NCBI GenBank assembly: GCA_964468205.1
Contig: CAYXVG010000036.1
Location: forward strand, 1-64,000
Source of the DNA: CAWELS01 sp964468205
GTDB taxonomy: Bacteria; Acidobacteriota; Terriglobia; Bryobacterales; Bryobacteraceae
Direction of reading: 5' to 3'
Length of the DNA: 64,000 nt
Below the pieces are notes generated by a model that saw only the letters and a list, made by a program, of their open reading frames with translations, did no database searches and was not told the DNA's origin. A program made the position numbers and the translations under genes. Of the stretch, positions 62,830 through 64,000 are shown in pieces (position 1 is the first letter of the stretch; each line of letters begins with the position of its first letter).

Positions 62830-63256
62830 TCACGCCACAATCGGCAACTCCGGCCGCCGGCGCTCAGCGGGAATCTCCAGCCGCTCCGGAATGTGCCCCG
62901 GACGAAATAGCGCCCACTTCAACTCCGGTCCGAAGAGCTTCCGCCCAAGCAGGTAGTCGTAGCGCGGAATGCCGAAGCTCAGCTCGTCCTCGCCCGTCGA
63001 ATGCGGGTTCTGGCAGGGACTGCAGGCCGACTGCCCGGGTATCCTCGCCGACGAACATCTCGAGCTCGTTTGGGTACCGAACAGCCACATTCTCCGCCCC
63101 GAGCTTCTCCGCCAGCAGAGCTTCCACCACCCGGACGCCATTTGGAACGTACTTGACCTGCCCGTCCTCCCAGGTCTCCCTGTCCCTTGACCAGTTCACC
63201 CTTAGACCCAACGCGTATTTTGCCGGTAACGTCGCCGGCAAAGCAGGCGGCGCCAA
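62830..63256 (-). pseudogene. Fragment of a B12-binding radical SAM protein
   Basis: One frame reads KYVPNGVRVVEALLAEKLGAENVAVRYP, then NELEMFVGEDTRAVG, resembling the B12-binding domain of radical SAM proteins (typical FIGPDTRVVG). Another frame continues with NPHSTGEDELSFGIPRYDYLLGRKLFGPELKWALF. A frameshift near 63050 and missing radical SAM cluster Cys motif (CxxxCxxC) show decay. The match is by eye and uncertain. Confidence 0.42.
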
Positions 63257-63269
63257 CCAGATCGTGCCG

Positions 63270-63800
63270 TTAGCGGGCTTCCGAAAGCAAAGTCCTTACA
63301 ATCTTGTGGAGATGCTCCGGGCTGAGAATCGCGTTGTGTTTGGCAACAACCCGCCCGCGCCGGTCCAAGAAAAGCGTCTGCGGCAAAACCTCCAACCCCC
63401 CATAGTCGCGCGCCACCTCCGCGTTGCCTAGCAGCACCGGGTAGTTCACCTCATACTGAGCCACGAACGGCGTCACCGCCCGCCAGCCGCGTTCGTCCAT
63501 CGCCACGCCCAGAACCTGAAACCCCTCGTCCTTAAACTCCGCGTGCACGTTCTTCAGCCACGGGATCTCCGTCCGGCACGGCGCGCACCAGGTCGCCCAA
63601 AAATTCAGCAGCACCACCTGACCGCGAAAATCCGAGAGCTTCCGTTTCTTGCCCTTGGAATCACGCAACTCGAAATCCGGCGCCAGAGGCCGTTCGGCCG
63701 CGATTCCCGACACAACTGCCACCAGCAGTCCCAGCCCGATTGCGGCCAGTGGCGCCCGCTCGCCGGCGTTCCTCCGTCCTTGTATACTGGCGTAAAGCAT
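63270..63800 (-). CDS. TlpA-family thioredoxin-like protein
   Basis: The 176-residue protein has an N-terminal anchor or signal (AAIGLGLLVAVVSGIAAE). The AhpC/TlpA-type fold follows: PDFELRDSKGKKRKLSDFRGQVVLLNFWATWCAPC with the WCAPC redox site, VAMDERGW, NYPVLLG and the cis-Pro segment VLPQTLFLDRRGRVV. It should reduce periplasmic disulfides, for example during cytochrome c maturation or oxidative stress. It faces the next gene divergently. Confidence 0.92.
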   Translation of the reverse strand: MLYASIQGRRNAGERAPLAAIGLGLLVAVVSGIAAERPLAPDFELRDSKGKKRKLSDFRGQVVLLNFWATWCAPCRTEIPWLKNVHAEFKDEGFQVLGVAMDERGWRAVTPFVAQYEVNYPVLLGNAEVARDYGGLEVLPQTLFLDRRGRVVAKHNAILSPEHLHKIVRTLLSEAR

Positions 63801-63868
63801 GATAAATTAACTATAGTTTAATCAAGTGCCGCTCTGAAGGCAATCTGGGCAATGAAGAGGGGAATGTT
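63801..63868. promoter_or_regulatory. AT-rich divergent intergenic region with AACTATAGTT palindrome
   Basis: These 68 bases separate divergent tlpA-like and TonB-type genes. AACTATAGTT at 63809-63818 is a perfect 10-base palindrome within an AT-rich stretch that stands out from GC-rich surroundings. TATAGT within it could serve as a -10 box on either strand. Promoter use is inference. Confidence 0.35.
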
Positions 63869-64000
63869 TTGGCCACCATATCTTCTGTTTCTATTCTTGC
63901 ATCGCTGCTCGTCATCCTGATGAACGCGCTGCCTGCCGCCGGGCAAACAGCCGCCGCCGCCCTCGCCGGAATCGCCGTTGACGAAACGGGACAGCCGGTC
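63869..64000 (+). CDS. Start of an exported carboxypeptidase-regulatory-like protein, cut by window end
   Basis: TTG 63869 is preceded by GAAGAGGGG; ATG codons upstream are in other frames. The visible 44 residues are a signal peptide (ISSVSILASLLVILMNALPAAGQ) followed by AAALAGIAVDETGQPV. That last motif is typical of the N-terminal carboxypeptidase-regulatory/Ig-like domain in acidobacterial outer-membrane TonB-type receptors. The rest is outside the window. Confidence 0.6.
   Translation, partial: MATISSVSILASLLVILMNALPAAGQTAAAALAGIAVDETGQPV

Noticed and set aside
1..64000. CRISPR array, tRNA, rRNA or prophage
   Set aside because: No regularly spaced repeats, no tRNA fold, no rRNA signature and no phage structural genes were seen.

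Overview
The window looks like chromosomal DNA of an Acidobacteriota member, most likely the Bryobacterales/Solibacter group. Three large exported proteins (1877-4801, 24384-27470, 27503-30556) carry the ~230-residue TIGR03437-type domain that is typical of that lineage. Other pointers are a DUF6599-like lipid-side protein behind secA, many Tat- or lipoprotein-tagged hydrolases, GC-rich sequence and dense small operons. No rRNA, tRNA, CRISPR array or intact mobile element was seen. This taxonomic call is an inference from gene content.

Layout. 1-5.7 kb is scarred: a transposase fragment at the edge (IS1634-like), a broken glycosidase, a TIGR03437 protein and an IS701-like relic with an internal 70-bp duplication. 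5.7-8.9 kb holds a NarL-type two-component pair and a divergent MscS channel. 9.0-13.4 kb is a tight three-gene operon: an ATP-grasp ligase fused to a metal-site-less M20 domain, a cytoplasmic gamma-glutamyltransferase and an N-formylglutamate amidohydrolase-like protein. 13.5-24.2 kb carries exported or carbohydrate-active enzymes (sulfatase, PhoD phosphatase, sialidase-like protein, GH63-like glucosidase), MmsA and an HtrA protease. 24.4-32.9 kb carries two giant TIGR03437 proteins, an AIM24-like zinc-ribbon protein and a soluble hybrid kinase.

33-40.4 kb is housekeeping: secA, a coupled membrane protein, a candidate small RNA with its own promoter and terminator, RNase J and a GlcD-type FAD dehydrogenase. 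41.3-46.4 kb holds a nicotinamidase, an erythromycin-esterase-like protein, fused remnants of two hydrolases, the LigD phosphoesterase and polymerase modules as separate genes, and a methyltransferase. 46.4-50.1 kb carries exported enolase-superfamily, UxuA-like and amidohydrolase proteins, suggesting sugar-acid catabolism outside the cytoplasm.

50.1-55.0 kb is a five-gene minus-strand operon: phosphopantetheinyl transferase, quinone-type oxidoreductase, a LOV photosensor-SpoIIE phosphatase, HemQ and a lipoprotein. 55-64 kb has a Tat-tagged aldo/keto reductase, a small protein apparently starting at ATT/ATC, a HerA-like ATPase, a secreted ankyrin protein overlapping a membrane TIR protein, a PHP-domain protein, a degraded B12-binding radical SAM fragment, a TlpA-type thioredoxin and the start of an exported protein.

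The best candidates for undescribed biology are the ATP-grasp/pseudo-M20 operon, the ankyrin-TIR pair, the LOV-SpoIIE operon and the candidate RNA upstream of rnj. Functions are assigned from sequence motifs read by eye; no database search was run.
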